This document shows positions 42,722-50,541 of a stretch of DNA of 64,000 bases, piece by piece. Where the stretch lies: the NCBI RefSeq assembly GCF_003319125.1, contig NZ_QOHG01000017.1, positions 42,875 to 106,874 of the forward strand. Reading direction: 5' to 3'. Made by a program: the position numbers and the translations under genes. How positions within the stretch are numbered: position 1 is the stretch's first letter; every line of letters begins with the position of its first letter. This DNA comes from Blastococcus sp. TF02A-26 (GTDB lineage: Bacteria > Actinomycetota > Actinomycetes > Mycobacteriales > Geodermatophilaceae). The notes under the pieces are model-generated. The model was not told the origin of the DNA, made no database searches, and saw only the letters and a list, made by a program, of their open reading frames with translations.

Positions 42722-43240
42722 ATGGCGAGGGAGACCCCGATCGGGACCATCGGCAAGGGCCGGCGCGGCATCAGCCCGCTCGGCTGGGCGCTGCGCGGCG
42801 CGGCGGCCGGAGCGGCGGCGAGCACCGCACTGAACGCCGTCACCTACGTCGACATGGCCGTGCGCGGCCGGGGCAGCAGCTCGACGCCGGAGCAGACCGT
42901 GGAGGCGCTGGCGGAGAAGGCGCACGTGACCGTCCCCGGCGACGAGGAGACCCGGTCGAACCGCCTGCAGGGGCTCGGGCCGCTGACCGGCCTGGTCGCC
43001 GGGGTCGGGGTCGGTGTCCTCACGGGGGTCGCCCGCGCCGCCGGGTTCCGGTCGCAGTGGCTGGTCGGCACGCTGCTCACCACGGCCGGCGTCATGGTCG
43101 CCGCCGACGGGCCGATGACCGCGCTCGGCGTCACCGACCCGCGCACGTGGTCGCGCACCGACTGGGTCAGCGACGTGGTGCCGCACCTGGTCTACGGAGC
43201 GGTGCTCAAGTCGACGATGGACGCCTTCGACCTGCCCTAG
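42722..43240 (+). CDS. Membrane protein of unknown function
   Basis: 172 residues from ATG 42722. Hydrophobic segments around residues 22-40, 88-110 and 117-137, with EQTVEALAEKAHVTVPGDEETR between the first two and WVSDVVPHLVYGAVLKSTMDAFD at the end. Similar proteins occur in actinobacteria without an assigned function as far as I know. Its TAG shares CTAG with the stop of the convergent serine hydrolase gene. Confidence 0.72.
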   Translation: MARETPIGTIGKGRRGISPLGWALRGAAAGAAASTALNAVTYVDMAVRGRGSSSTPEQTVEALAEKAHVTVPGDEETRSNRLQGLGPLTGLVAGVGVGVLTGVARAAGFRSQWLVGTLLTTAGVMVAADGPMTALGVTDPRTWSRTDWVSDVVPHLVYGAVLKSTMDAFDLP

Positions 43241-44559
43241 TGCCAGCCGCGCTCGTCGACGCCGCCGGGCACCGGCGCCTCGGGGTCGTAGGGCGTGCGG
43301 GTGAACACGAACGTGCCCAGGTCGAGGTGGTCCGGCGCGATTCGCAGCGTCTCCCCCGCGTGGTACCCGTCGAGCCCCAGCCAGGTGCCGTCCGCGCGGG
43401 CGACGAACCGGCTGGCCCGGCCGGCCCGGCCGGGCAGCGGGTCCAGCTGCAGCAGACCGCCGGCGACGACGCGCAGCACGTAGGGCGCCGGCCCCCAGTA
43501 CCAGACGCCGAGGGAGTCCAGCTCCACCGGCGATGGCGAGGGCCGCCACTCCTCGACAACCCGGGGCTCGGCCGTCCGCAGGTCGGCGAGCAGACCGGGC
43601 CACAGCTGCTCCATGCCGCTGGTGGTGTTGGCCAGCGTCACGGCGCCGGCGCCCTCCTCCCGGTCGACGAAGACGCCGGCGAGGAACCCGGGCATCGACC
43701 CGCCGTGGCCGGTGAGCACCCGCCCGTCGACCCGCATCACCTGCAGGCCCAGCCCGTAGGCCGACCAGCCGGGCGCGGAGGAGTCGACGCCGGCCGGCAC
43801 CGCCATCTCCTCGAGCGTCGAGGCGCGCAGCACGTCGCCGGTGTCGCCGAGCAGGAAGGCGGCGAAGCGGGCGAGGTCGGCCAGCGGCGCCCAGAGCTGG
43901 CCCGCAGCCGCCATCACCCCGGCGTCGTGCTCGGGCTCGGGGAGGACGACGTCGGCCCACGGGTGGACCGCGGTGCCCTCGGCGGCGGGCTGCTCCGGAC
44001 GGGTCGTCGTGCGCGCCATGCCGAGCGGGCGGAGCACCTCGTCGCGCACCACCTCGGCCCAGGACCGCTCCCGGTGCCGGGCGACCAGCTCGCCGAGCAG
44101 GCCGAAGCCCAGGTTGGAGTAGTGGAACCGGCGGGCGGCCCCGAGCACCACGTGCTCCTCGCGCAGCCGCAGGTCCGCCAGCGACCCGCCCGGCACGCGC
44201 TCCCACCAGCCGCCGGGGCTCTCCGCCGAGGCGCCGGCCAGGTGGGAGAGCAGCTGACCGACGGTGCGGTCGCCCAGCGGTGTACCCGGGACGTGCCGGT
44301 CCAACGGGTCGTCGAGGCCCAGGCGGCCCTCGTCCCGCAGCCGCATCACGGCGACGGCGGTCACCGTCTTGCTGATCGAGCCCAGCCGGTACTGGACGTC
44401 GAGCACCGGCCCGGGCACCTCGCCGCGCCCGGCCGACCACACCAGGCCGCCGTCGCGGACGACGCCCGCGACCAGACCGGGCACGCGCCCGTCGCGCTGG
44501 ACGCGCGCCGTCCGCGCCAGCAGCGTGCGGGCGGTCGAGGGCAGCACGGGCTCGGGCAT
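43237..44559 (-). CDS. Serine hydrolase, class C beta-lactamase-like family
   Basis: 440 residues from ATG 44559. Active site S61-x-x-K64 (GSISKTVT), Y-x-N motif in FHYSNLGFG and a third motif HGGSMPG, as in AmpC-like esterases/D-aminopeptidases. Residues 330-440 are a C-terminal beta-rich domain (DUF3471-like). There is no signal peptide, so a periplasmic beta-lactamase role is unlikely; an intracellular esterase or peptidase is more probable. TACGGT ends seven bases before the ATG. Confidence 0.87.
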   Translation of the reverse strand: MPEPVLPSTARTLLARTARVQRDGRVPGLVAGVVRDGGLVWSAGRGEVPGPVLDVQYRLGSISKTVTAVAVMRLRDEGRLGLDDPLDRHVPGTPLGDRTVGQLLSHLAGASAESPGGWWERVPGGSLADLRLREEHVVLGAARRFHYSNLGFGLLGELVARHRERSWAEVVRDEVLRPLGMARTTTRPEQPAAEGTAVHPWADVVLPEPEHDAGVMAAAGQLWAPLADLARFAAFLLGDTGDVLRASTLEEMAVPAGVDSSAPGWSAYGLGLQVMRVDGRVLTGHGGSMPGFLAGVFVDREEGAGAVTLANTTSGMEQLWPGLLADLRTAEPRVVEEWRPSPSPVELDSLGVWYWGPAPYVLRVVAGGLLQLDPLPGRAGRASRFVARADGTWLGLDGYHAGETLRIAPDHLDLGTFVFTRTPYDPEAPVPGGVDERGWH

Positions 44560-44597
44560 GACGGCGACCGTAGGACAGCGCCGCCGGACGAGCGGGG

Positions 44598-44915
44598 TCA
44601 GGCCGCCCTGACCGCCTCCAGCCGGCCGGTGCGGCGGGCCCAGATCTCGAAGACCACGGTGGCGAACGGCGGGATCGAGGCCACGAGCGCCAGCAGCGTC
44701 GTCCCCGGCGACCAGCGCAGCCGGCGCGCCGTCAGCAGGGCCACCGCGACGTAGAGGACGAAGACCGCCCCGTGGATCGGCCCGAAGACCTTCACGCCGA
44801 TCTCGGAGGTCTCCGGCACGTACTTCACGTACATCCCGGCCAGCAGCCCGACCCAGGTGATCGCCTCGGCGACGGCGACGGCGCGGAACAGCTGGACGGC
44901 GGTACGCGGGTTCAT
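44598..44915 (-). CDS. DUF3817 membrane protein
   Basis: 105 residues from ATG 44915 (an in-frame ATG nine bases above is possible). Three membrane helices and the DUF3817 signatures [24 protein letters not shown] and [17 protein letters not shown]. Conserved in actinobacteria, sometimes beside transporters; activity unknown. It ends 38 bases upstream of the serine hydrolase gene on the same strand. Confidence 0.87.
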   Translation of the reverse strand: MNPRTAVQLFRAVAVAEAITWVGLLAGMYVKYVPETSEIGVKVFGPIHGAVFVLYVAVALLTARRLRWSPGTTLLALVASIPPFATVVFEIWARRTGRLEAVRAA

Positions 44916-44966
44916 GCTCCCCATTCTCGGCGGTGGCCCCGCCGATCCGACTGTGAGGTCCGTGGC

Positions 44967-45539
44967 ATGGTCGGCGGCGTGCGGGGGCTGGCTCGGCGGG
45001 AGTTCTGCCTCGTGCTGCTGCGCCGCATGGCCGACGTCCGCCCCGACCTGGTCGCCGAGGCGCTGCCGAGGCTGTCGGCCACCCGGGCCCAGGCGCACGC
45101 GGCGCACACCCGGTGGCAGGCGCTGCACCACAGCCCGCGGGCGCCGCGCGGCCTCGCCCTGCGGACGGCGGTGCTGGGCCCGCCCGACACCTGCGTGGCC
45201 CGGCCGGAGGGCGACCTCGTGCTGGAGCTGCGGCAGTGGCCGCTCCCGCTGTGGCCGCAGCTGCGCTGGCGGGTGGTGACCGGTCCAGGCGGGGAGGTGC
45301 TGGACGAGCAGCTGGTCCGCGGCCCGGGGTCCGGGATCCCCCGGGCCGGGCTCGACCGCCTGCTGACGTGGCAGCACGTGGTGGACGACGTCGCCGCGGT
45401 CCCGGGAGCCCGGCACGCGGGCGCCGACATGCCCGCCCACTGGGCGGTCGACCTGCCCGACGGTCGGCGGGCCCGCTTCGTCTGGGGGCTGCTGCAGGAG
45501 GTGCGGGATCAGCCGGCGATGCGCCGGGCCCCGGCGTAG
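44967..45539 (+). CDS. Hypothetical protein, Arg/Ala-rich
   Basis: 190 residues from ATG 44967. No recognised domain. It begins [21 protein letters not shown] and has a [14 protein letters not shown] segment and [23 protein letters not shown] near the end, so a folded alpha+beta protein is likely. Third codon positions are strongly G/C. Its 3' end overlaps the 3' end of the convergent NlpC/P60 gene by 31 bases. Confidence 0.6.
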   Translation: MVGGVRGLARREFCLVLLRRMADVRPDLVAEALPRLSATRAQAHAAHTRWQALHHSPRAPRGLALRTAVLGPPDTCVARPEGDLVLELRQWPLPLWPQLRWRVVTGPGGEVLDEQLVRGPGSGIPRAGLDRLLTWQHVVDDVAAVPGARHAGADMPAHWAVDLPDGRRARFVWGLLQEVRDQPAMRRAPA

Positions 45540-46597
45540 CCGCCCACCGCGTCCACCGGCGCGACCTTGACGACGTCGCCCGAGGTCGGGGCGTGCACCA
45601 TCTGGCCGTTGCCGATGTAGATGCCCACGTGGCTCACCGGGCTGTAGAAGAACACCAGGTCACCGGGCTGGAGGTCGGCCCGTGACACGGCCTGGCCCAT
45701 GCGGGACTGCAGCCGGCTCGAGTGCGGCAGGCTGATCCCGGCGGCGCGGAAGGCGTACTGCGTCAGGCCGGAGCAGTCGAAGGACCCCGGCCCGCCGGCG
45801 GCCCACACGTAGGGCTTGCCCCGCTGCGCCATGGCCGTGGCGATGGCGGTCTGCGCCGCACCGCTGCCGCCGGCGACGGGAGCGGACGGCGCCGGCTCCT
45901 CCTCCGCCACGGGCTCCGCGCGCTCGGCGCGGCTGGCCGTGGGCTCGGCGTGCGCCGCGGCCGAGGCGGCCAGCGCGGCCTGCTGCTCGGCGGCGGTGAG
46001 CCGGTCGAAGTCCGCCCGGTACTCGGCGATCTCGGCCTCGAGCGCGGCCTGCTGCGCGGCCACGGCGTCGTAGGTCTGCTGGGCCTGGGCGGCGGCCTCG
46101 TCGGCCGCGGTCCGGGCCGCGGCCGCGGCGTCGCTGGCGCCCACGGCACCGGCGAGGACGCCGTTCTGGTGGTCGGCCACCATGTCGAGCACGCTCACCC
46201 GGTCGATGAACTCCTCGGCCGAGTCGCTGGTCAGCATCGCCTGCAGCGACCCGCCGGCCTGGCCGGTCCACGCGCTGCGGGCCACGCCGCGCACCTGCTC
46301 CTGGGCCGTGACGACCTGGGCCTGCGCGGCATCGGCGGCGGCCGCGGCCTCGGCGGCCTGCGCCTGCAGCGCCGCGAGCTGCTCGCGGGCCTCGTTGAAC
46401 TGCTCGGTGACCGTCTCCAGCTCGTGCCCGCGGGCCGCCATGAGCTCGGCGGCCTCGGCGGCGGTGCCCGGCTCCTCGGCGCCGGCCGGCGCGGGGGTCA
46501 GGGCCACGCCGAGGGCGACGGCCACCGAGGAGGCGAGGAGCACCGCGCGGCGGAGGCGGTGCGGGCGCGCGGGGAAGGCGCGGGCGGGGGACGCCAT
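45509..46597 (-). CDS. Secreted NlpC/P60 peptidoglycan endopeptidase (RipA-like)
   Basis: 362 residues. Signal peptide about residues 1-40 (basic, then [22 protein letters not shown]). Residues 45-230 are an Ala/Glu/Gln-rich coiled coil. The C-terminal NlpC/P60 domain has catalytic Cys in [13 protein letters not shown], the histidine in VSHVGIYIG and a second in MVHAPTSG. It cleaves within peptidoglycan stem peptides during growth and division. A c-di-AMP riboswitch-like leader precedes it, as for many actinobacterial cell-wall hydrolase genes. Confidence 0.93.
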   Translation of the reverse strand: MASPARAFPARPHRLRRAVLLASSVAVALGVALTPAPAGAEEPGTAAEAAELMAARGHELETVTEQFNEAREQLAALQAQAAEAAAAADAAQAQVVTAQEQVRGVARSAWTGQAGGSLQAMLTSDSAEEFIDRVSVLDMVADHQNGVLAGAVGASDAAAAARTAADEAAAQAQQTYDAVAAQQAALEAEIAEYRADFDRLTAAEQQAALAASAAAHAEPTASRAERAEPVAEEEPAPSAPVAGGSGAAQTAIATAMAQRGKPYVWAAGGPGSFDCSGLTQYAFRAAGISLPHSSRLQSRMGQAVSRADLQPGDLVFFYSPVSHVGIYIGNGQMVHAPTSGDVVKVAPVDAVGGYAGARRIAG

Positions 46598-46621
46598 GGT
46601 TCGGCGGCTCTCTCTTTCTCC

Positions 46622-46800
46622 GACGGCCGCCTACCGGGTTAGCTGACGGGTTCGGGCGGGAGATCACCCGGCGCCTGCGGCGGACCGCGGGCACTGCACC
46701 CCGGGACTTCGGTGGGTCCCCGGCCCGGCGTCCCCCGGAGGGTCGGCCGGCTCGACGGCGTCCACGGGGTGTCACCCAGGTCGGTGACGCTGCGCCCCAT
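46622..46800 (-). promoter_or_regulatory. ydaO/yuaA-type (c-di-AMP) riboswitch
   Basis: The leader of the NlpC/P60 gene, read on the minus strand, contains the conserved 3' element CCGAACCCGTCAGCTAACCC (ending near 46635), followed by GGTAGGCGG. That is the best preserved part of ydaO RNAs in actinobacteria. Upstream are GC-rich stems and a GGTGACACCC segment at its 5' side. These RNAs switch off cell-wall hydrolase genes when c-di-AMP is bound. The outer limits are approximate. Confidence 0.8.
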
Positions 46801-46811
46801 CGGACACACAG

Positions 46812-46841
46812 ACCGTAAGGTCCGTTATGGCCGCGTGACAA
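46812..46841 (-). promoter_or_regulatory. Promoter of the riboswitch-NlpC/P60 transcript
   Basis: TTGTCA (46836-46841), 18 bases, TACGGT (46812-46817) on the minus strand; start near 46805, just before the riboswitch. Confidence 0.6.
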
Positions 46842-46862
46842 TCACCAGCGTGTAATTCGTTC

Positions 46863-46875
46863 GCTCACAGTGAGC
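46863..46875. promoter_or_regulatory. Palindrome GCTCAC-A-GTGAGC
   Basis: Perfect six-base arms around one base, 22 bases upstream of the -35 box of the NlpC/P60 promoter. Candidate regulator site. The remaining stretch to 47057 shows no gene. Confidence 0.4.
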
Positions 46876-47057
46876 AACCGACGCCGCGGTGCGACCGACG
46901 GTGACCGGACGGAGCGGTCCTGACCAGCGGAGACGATCTCGCTCCCCCGGCCCGTCCTCGCCGGGGACGCAGCCCGGCGGACCGTGACGCTCACCACGTC
47001 CCGACCACCCGGCACGCCGGGGTTTGCCGGGGTCCGCTCCCGCGCACCCACGGGGGC

Positions 47058-47252
47058 ATGCGCATCACCCGGCGGGCACTGGCCCGCCCGCTCGTCGTCC
47101 TCGCGATCGCCGGTTCGCTCACCGCGTGCAGCAACAGTGGCGGGAACACCGACGTGAACCGCAACGAGCAGGAGTGCGGCACCGCCGAGGACAGCGGGAA
47201 CTGCGCCGAGACGGAGGGTCCGCCCACCCAGACCACCGAGTCCGAGGGCTGA
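47058..47252 (+). CDS. Small lipoprotein, 64 residues
   Basis: ATG 47058. Twin-arginine-like basic start (MRITRRALARP), hydrophobic core and lipobox LTACS with lipidated C24. The mature part of about 40 residues is hydrophilic, rich in Asn, Glu, Thr and Ser, with two further cysteines (QECGTAEDSGNCAE) that could form a disulfide. Secreted and membrane-anchored; no family known. Confidence 0.75.
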   Translation: MRITRRALARPLVVLAIAGSLTACSNSGGNTDVNRNEQECGTAEDSGNCAETEGPPTQTTESEG

Positions 47253-47335
47253 GCGCACCACCGGTCCCGCCGTCGCGGGGCACTCCGTGGTCGGCCGCCC
47301 GGGTCGCCGCGGAGGTCCGGTTCCTCGCCTCGGCC

Positions 47336-48133
47336 GTGCGGCGCCGGCTGCAGGGCCGCGACCTCGCGCTCATCGGGGCGGGGCTGACGTTCTACGCCGG
47401 CATCGCCGTGGTCCCGCTCCTGCTGGTCGCCGTCCGCCTCACCGGCTGGCTCGTGGGCACCGACGAGGTGTCCCGGCTGACCGACGGGCTGACCGCGATC
47501 CTGCCCGAGCAGCTCGGTGCCCCCGGGGTCGTCCGCGACCTGGTGGACGCCGGGCTGGGCATGGACGTCGTCGGTCTGCTGCTCGCCCTGCTGCCGATCT
47601 CCCTCTACGGCGAGGGGCTGCGCCGGGCGCTGCTGCGGTTCAGCCGGCGCGAGGACACGCTCACCGGCTGGCGCGGCCGGCTGCTCGGGATGCCGCTGGT
47701 CCTGGTCACCCCGTTGCTGCTGTACCCCCTGCTGCTCGCCGCCGACGGCATGGCCACCCTCGACGCCGAGCCCGGCGCCGGCGCCGCCCTCGGCCAGTTC
47801 GCGCTGGGCTACTACTCGGTCCTGTTCGTCCTGACCGTGCCGCTCGCCTGGGGCTTCCGCGTCGTCGCCGCCGGGCGCCCCGGCTGGCCGGCGCTGGTCT
47901 CGGGGGCGCTGTTCACCGCCGCCTGCCTCTCGGGCTTCCTCCAGGGCTTCGTGCTGTTCCTGGCCCTGCCGCTCGACCTCGGCGCCCCCTTCGCCGGGCT
48001 CACCGCCGTCGGTGCCGCCGTCGCCGTCGCCCTCTGGCTGTTCCTGCTGCACCTGGTGATGCTGGGCGGCTGGCTGCTCACCCAGGCGCTCGACGCGCGG
48101 CTCTCCCGAGGTCGGCGGGACCCGGGGGTGTGA
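47336..48133 (+). CDS. YihY/BrkB-family membrane protein
   Basis: 265 residues if GTG 47336 is used. No ribosome binding site precedes it, and the reading frame stays open upstream to the lipoprotein gene, so the start may lie further back (a CTG at 47249 follows GAGGG). Six membrane helices; the family signature GRDLALIGAGLTFYAGIAVVP opens the protein, and SLYGEGLRRALLRFSRRED follows helix 2. Family members were once called ribonuclease BN by mistake; the function is not known. Confidence 0.8.
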   Translation: MRRRLQGRDLALIGAGLTFYAGIAVVPLLLVAVRLTGWLVGTDEVSRLTDGLTAILPEQLGAPGVVRDLVDAGLGMDVVGLLLALLPISLYGEGLRRALLRFSRREDTLTGWRGRLLGMPLVLVTPLLLYPLLLAADGMATLDAEPGAGAALGQFALGYYSVLFVLTVPLAWGFRVVAAGRPGWPALVSGALFTAACLSGFLQGFVLFLALPLDLGAPFAGLTAVGAAVAVALWLFLLHLVMLGGWLLTQALDARLSRGRRDPGV

Positions 48134-48162
48134 CCGCGCGCCCGTCCGGGGAGGGTGGGGGC

Positions 48163-49173
48163 ATGACCGACACGATGCTGGCCGGCCGGCTGAACGTGCG
48201 CACGCGGGAGTTCGCCGTCCGGGAGGTGCCACGCCCGACGCCGGGGCCCGGTGAGGTGCTGATCCGGGTCCGGGCGGCGGGGATCTGCCTGTCCGACGTC
48301 CACCTGATCGACGGCACGCTCTCCCCCCTGTTCCTGGCCGGCGACGAGGTGACGCTGGGCCACGAGGTCGCCGGGGAGGTGGCCGAGCTCGGGGAGGGCG
48401 TCGGCGGGACCACCGTCGGCCAGCGGGTGACGCTGCAGGCCGGCGAGGAGATCGGCGGCTGGATCCACACCCGCGGCGTCGACTACGACGGCGGGTGGGC
48501 CGAGTACGCCCTCGCGACCGTCCCCACCCTCGTGCCGATCCCCGACGACATGCCCTTCGAGCAGGCCTGCATCGTCCCGGACGCCGTCTCCACCCCGTGG
48601 GCGTCGATCGTGCGCACCGCCGGCGTCCGCGCCGGTCAGCCCGTCGGCGTGTGGGGCATCGGCGGGCTCGGCGCGCACGCCGTCCAGCTGCTGCGGCTCG
48701 CCGGTGCGGCGCCGATCGTCGCCGTCGACCCGGTGGAGGCCGCCCGCGAGCGGGCCCTGGCCTTCGGCGCCGACCTGGCCCTCGACCCGTCCGAGGACGT
48801 CGCCGCGCGGGTGCGCGAGCTGACCGGCGGGCCGGGGCTGGCCTACGCCTTCGACTTCGCCGGCGTGGCCGCCGTGCGGGAGCAGGCCGTGCGCTGCCTG
48901 GAGCGGGACGGCGGCCTCGTGCTCGTCGGGCTCACCGACCAGCCGCTGACCATCCGCAACGGCACCCAGTTCAGCTACTTCGGCCAGCGGATCCTCGGCC
49001 ACTACGGCTCCGAGCCCGACCACGTGGAGCAGCTGGTGCGGCTGGTCCGGCACGGCCGGCTGGACCTCTCCCGCTCGATCTCCGGCACCCTGCCGCTCGC
49101 CGATGCCGCCCGCGGCGTCGAGCAGCTGGAGCGCAAGGAGGGCAACCCGATCCGCCTGGTCATCCAGCCCTGA
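48163..49173 (+). CDS. Medium-chain alcohol dehydrogenase-like protein lacking the structural zinc lobe
   Basis: 336 residues from ATG 48163. Catalytic zinc ligands are present in AAGICLSDVHLIDG and LGHEVAGEV. The usual four-cysteine structural lobe is replaced by a short LQAGEEIGGWIHTRGVDYDGG loop. The nucleotide fold VGVWGIGGLGAHAVQLLRLAG precedes VAVDPVE. It probably oxidises an alcohol or polyol with NAD+; the substrate cannot be read. It follows the YihY gene by 29 bases. Confidence 0.87.
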   Translation: MTDTMLAGRLNVRTREFAVREVPRPTPGPGEVLIRVRAAGICLSDVHLIDGTLSPLFLAGDEVTLGHEVAGEVAELGEGVGGTTVGQRVTLQAGEEIGGWIHTRGVDYDGGWAEYALATVPTLVPIPDDMPFEQACIVPDAVSTPWASIVRTAGVRAGQPVGVWGIGGLGAHAVQLLRLAGAAPIVAVDPVEAARERALAFGADLALDPSEDVAARVRELTGGPGLAYAFDFAGVAAVREQAVRCLERDGGLVLVGLTDQPLTIRNGTQFSYFGQRILGHYGSEPDHVEQLVRLVRHGRLDLSRSISGTLPLADAARGVEQLERKEGNPIRLVIQP

Positions 49174-49177
49174 TCCC

Positions 49178-49222
49178 GGGCAATGGTGCGGTTCCGCCCC
49201 GTGCAGAACCGCACTATTGCCC
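49178..49222. terminator. Long hairpin between convergent genes, REP-like
   Basis: GGGCAATGGTGCGGTTC (49178-49194) pairs with 49206-49222; 17 pairs including one G-T, with an 11-base loop. The right arm includes the last codons and stop of the acVLRF1 gene. It can terminate both genes. Its length and AATGGTGCGG core look like an interspersed palindromic element. Confidence 0.7.
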
Positions 49223-49888
49223 ACCGGGGGACTCGTCCGGCTCCCTGATCAGGACGTCGACGGCGCGGAAGAGCCTCGGGGTCTCCAGGAGCACCGCCTT
49301 GGTGGGCTCGCCGACCTCCACCGGCGCGGTCCGGGGCAGGGCGGCCAGGGCGCGCAGGCGGGGGTCGGCGAGCACGTCGTCGACCAGGCCGCGGTCGCCG
49401 CCGGGGACCAGCGCCACCACGTCGCCGGCGTGCGGGAGCAGCACGCGGGCGGCGGTGTCGGCGGCGGCGGTGACGACGGCGGCGGTCTGGTTGTCCCGGC
49501 GGCGGGCGAAACGCTGCTGCGACCAGCCCCCGGCCGCCGTCCGGCCCTGCACCAGCCGGGTGTCGACCTTGGAGACGACGAGGTCGCCGCCGTCGAAGAC
49601 GCCGACCGCCCACCGGCCGCGGCGGACGAGCAGCACCGCGACCCGGCGCGGGGCGCCCGCCGCCGCGGTGAACGACGCCACCAGCGGTGGTCCCGGCTCC
49701 CAGCCGAACGGCGCCCGCAGCGTCACGGTGGTGCCGTCGGCGCAGGTGACCGCCAGCGCCCCGCCGTCGGCCCGCACCTCGGCGAAGGAGCCGTGACGCG
49801 CGGCGACGCCGTCGAGCCACCGGCCCAGCCGCTCCGGCGCGACCCCCAGCCGGCGCCCACCGCCGGCGGCGGGACGCGGCCGGCTCAC
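49214..49888 (-). CDS. acVLRF1-family peptidyl-tRNA hydrolase-like protein (eRF1/Vms1 relative)
   Basis: 224 residues from GTG 49888. The protein resembles the actinobacterial VLRF1 group, with the signature GGWSQQRFARRRDNQ at mid-length (the glutamine-bearing loop used for peptidyl-tRNA hydrolysis in eukaryotic Vms1) and LLPHAGDVVALVPGGDRGLV after it. It probably frees stalled nascent chains from ribosomes. The GTG overlaps the stop of a small upstream gene. The 3' end lies within the hairpin at 49178-49222. Confidence 0.82.
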   Translation of the reverse strand: MSRPRPAAGGGRRLGVAPERLGRWLDGVAARHGSFAEVRADGGALAVTCADGTTVTLRAPFGWEPGPPLVASFTAAAGAPRRVAVLLVRRGRWAVGVFDGGDLVVSKVDTRLVQGRTAAGGWSQQRFARRRDNQTAAVVTAAADTAARVLLPHAGDVVALVPGGDRGLVDDVLADPRLRALAALPRTAPVEVGEPTKAVLLETPRLFRAVDVLIREPDESPGGQ

Positions 49889-50114
49889 GGCCGGGCTCCG
49901 AGCCGCCGGGTGCCGGCGGGCAGGTCGAGCAGCGCGGCCACCGGGGCGGGGAGCTCGACGGCGACCGTCACCGCGGCGGCCACCAGCGGCAGCCCCGGCG
50001 CGGTCCCGCGCAACGCGGTCGGGGGCAGCTCCACCCCGGGGTCCTGCCCGGGGCGGCGCCCGCGGCGAGCAGCAGTCGGCGGCGCCGGGCGGTCCCGGCG
50101 TGCGGTGCGGACAC
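49885..50114 (-). pseudogene. Small gene upstream of acVLRF1, apparently one base short (or a 49-residue gene starting at 50034)
   Basis: The stop at 49885 overlaps the acVLRF1 GTG, the usual sign of a co-translated gene. The frame ending there is open with 48 of 49 codons ending G/C from GTG 50034 (VELPPTALRGTAPGLPL...). The natural start, GTG 50114, lies 13 bases after the rhodanese stop and encodes SAPHAGTARRRRLLLAAGA in another frame. Adding one C in the C-run near 50055 would join the two into about 76 residues. So this is either a real frameshift, an assembly error, or a shorter gene with AGGA before GTG 50034. No family recognised. Confidence 0.5.
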
Positions 50115-50127
50115 GGCGATCGGCCGG

Positions 50128-50541
50128 TCAGCCGGGGTCGAGCACCGGCAGGCCGGCGGCCTTCCACGCCTGGAACCCGCCGACGACGTCCGTGGCGCGG
50201 TGCAGCCCCAGGGCCCGCAGCGAGTCGGCGGCGAGGCTGGAGGAGTAGCCCTCGTCGCAGAAGACGACGACCTCCACGTCGTAGCCGGTCGCCTCCGGGA
50301 CCCTCGCGTCACTGGCCGGGTCGAAGCGCCACTCGAGGTGGTTGCGCTCGATCACCAGGGCACCGGGGATGGCGCCGTCGCGATCGCGCTGGGACGCCGG
50401 ACGGGTGTCGACGAGCACCGCACCGGCCTGCGCGCGGGCGGCGGCCTCCTCCGGCTCCACCCGGCGCAACCGGCTCCGGGCCTCGGCGAGCAGCTCGTCG
50501 ACGGTGCGGGCCCCGACCGGCCGCTCGGCGGGCGCGCTCAT
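50128..50541 (-). CDS. Rhodanese-like sulfurtransferase
   Basis: 137 residues from ATG 50541, overlapping the MFS transporter stop (ATGA). One rhodanese domain: VLVDTRPASQRDRDGAIPGALVIERNHLEWR, then catalytic C95 in the loop FCDEGYSSS, and the C-terminal GGFQAWKAAGLPV. The bulky loop CDEGYSS is common in single-domain rhodaneses. Transfers sulfane sulfur to cyanide or thiols. Coupled with the MFS transporter gene, perhaps for a sulfur compound. Confidence 0.9.
   Translation of the reverse strand: MSAPAERPVGARTVDELLAEARSRLRRVEPEEAAARAQAGAVLVDTRPASQRDRDGAIPGALVIERNHLEWRFDPASDARVPEATGYDVEVVVFCDEGYSSSLAADSLRALGLHRATDVVGGFQAWKAAGLPVLDPG

Noticed and set aside
43237..44559. Secreted class C beta-lactamase giving drug resistance
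   Set aside because: No signal peptide or membrane anchor, and the C-terminal domain is typical of intracellular esterase/peptidase members of the fold.
47249..47335. CTG 47249 as the certain start of the YihY gene
   Set aside because: The frame is open and a weak GAGGG precedes it, but CTG starts are rare; GTG 47336 gives an acceptable N-terminus, so the longer form is only noted.
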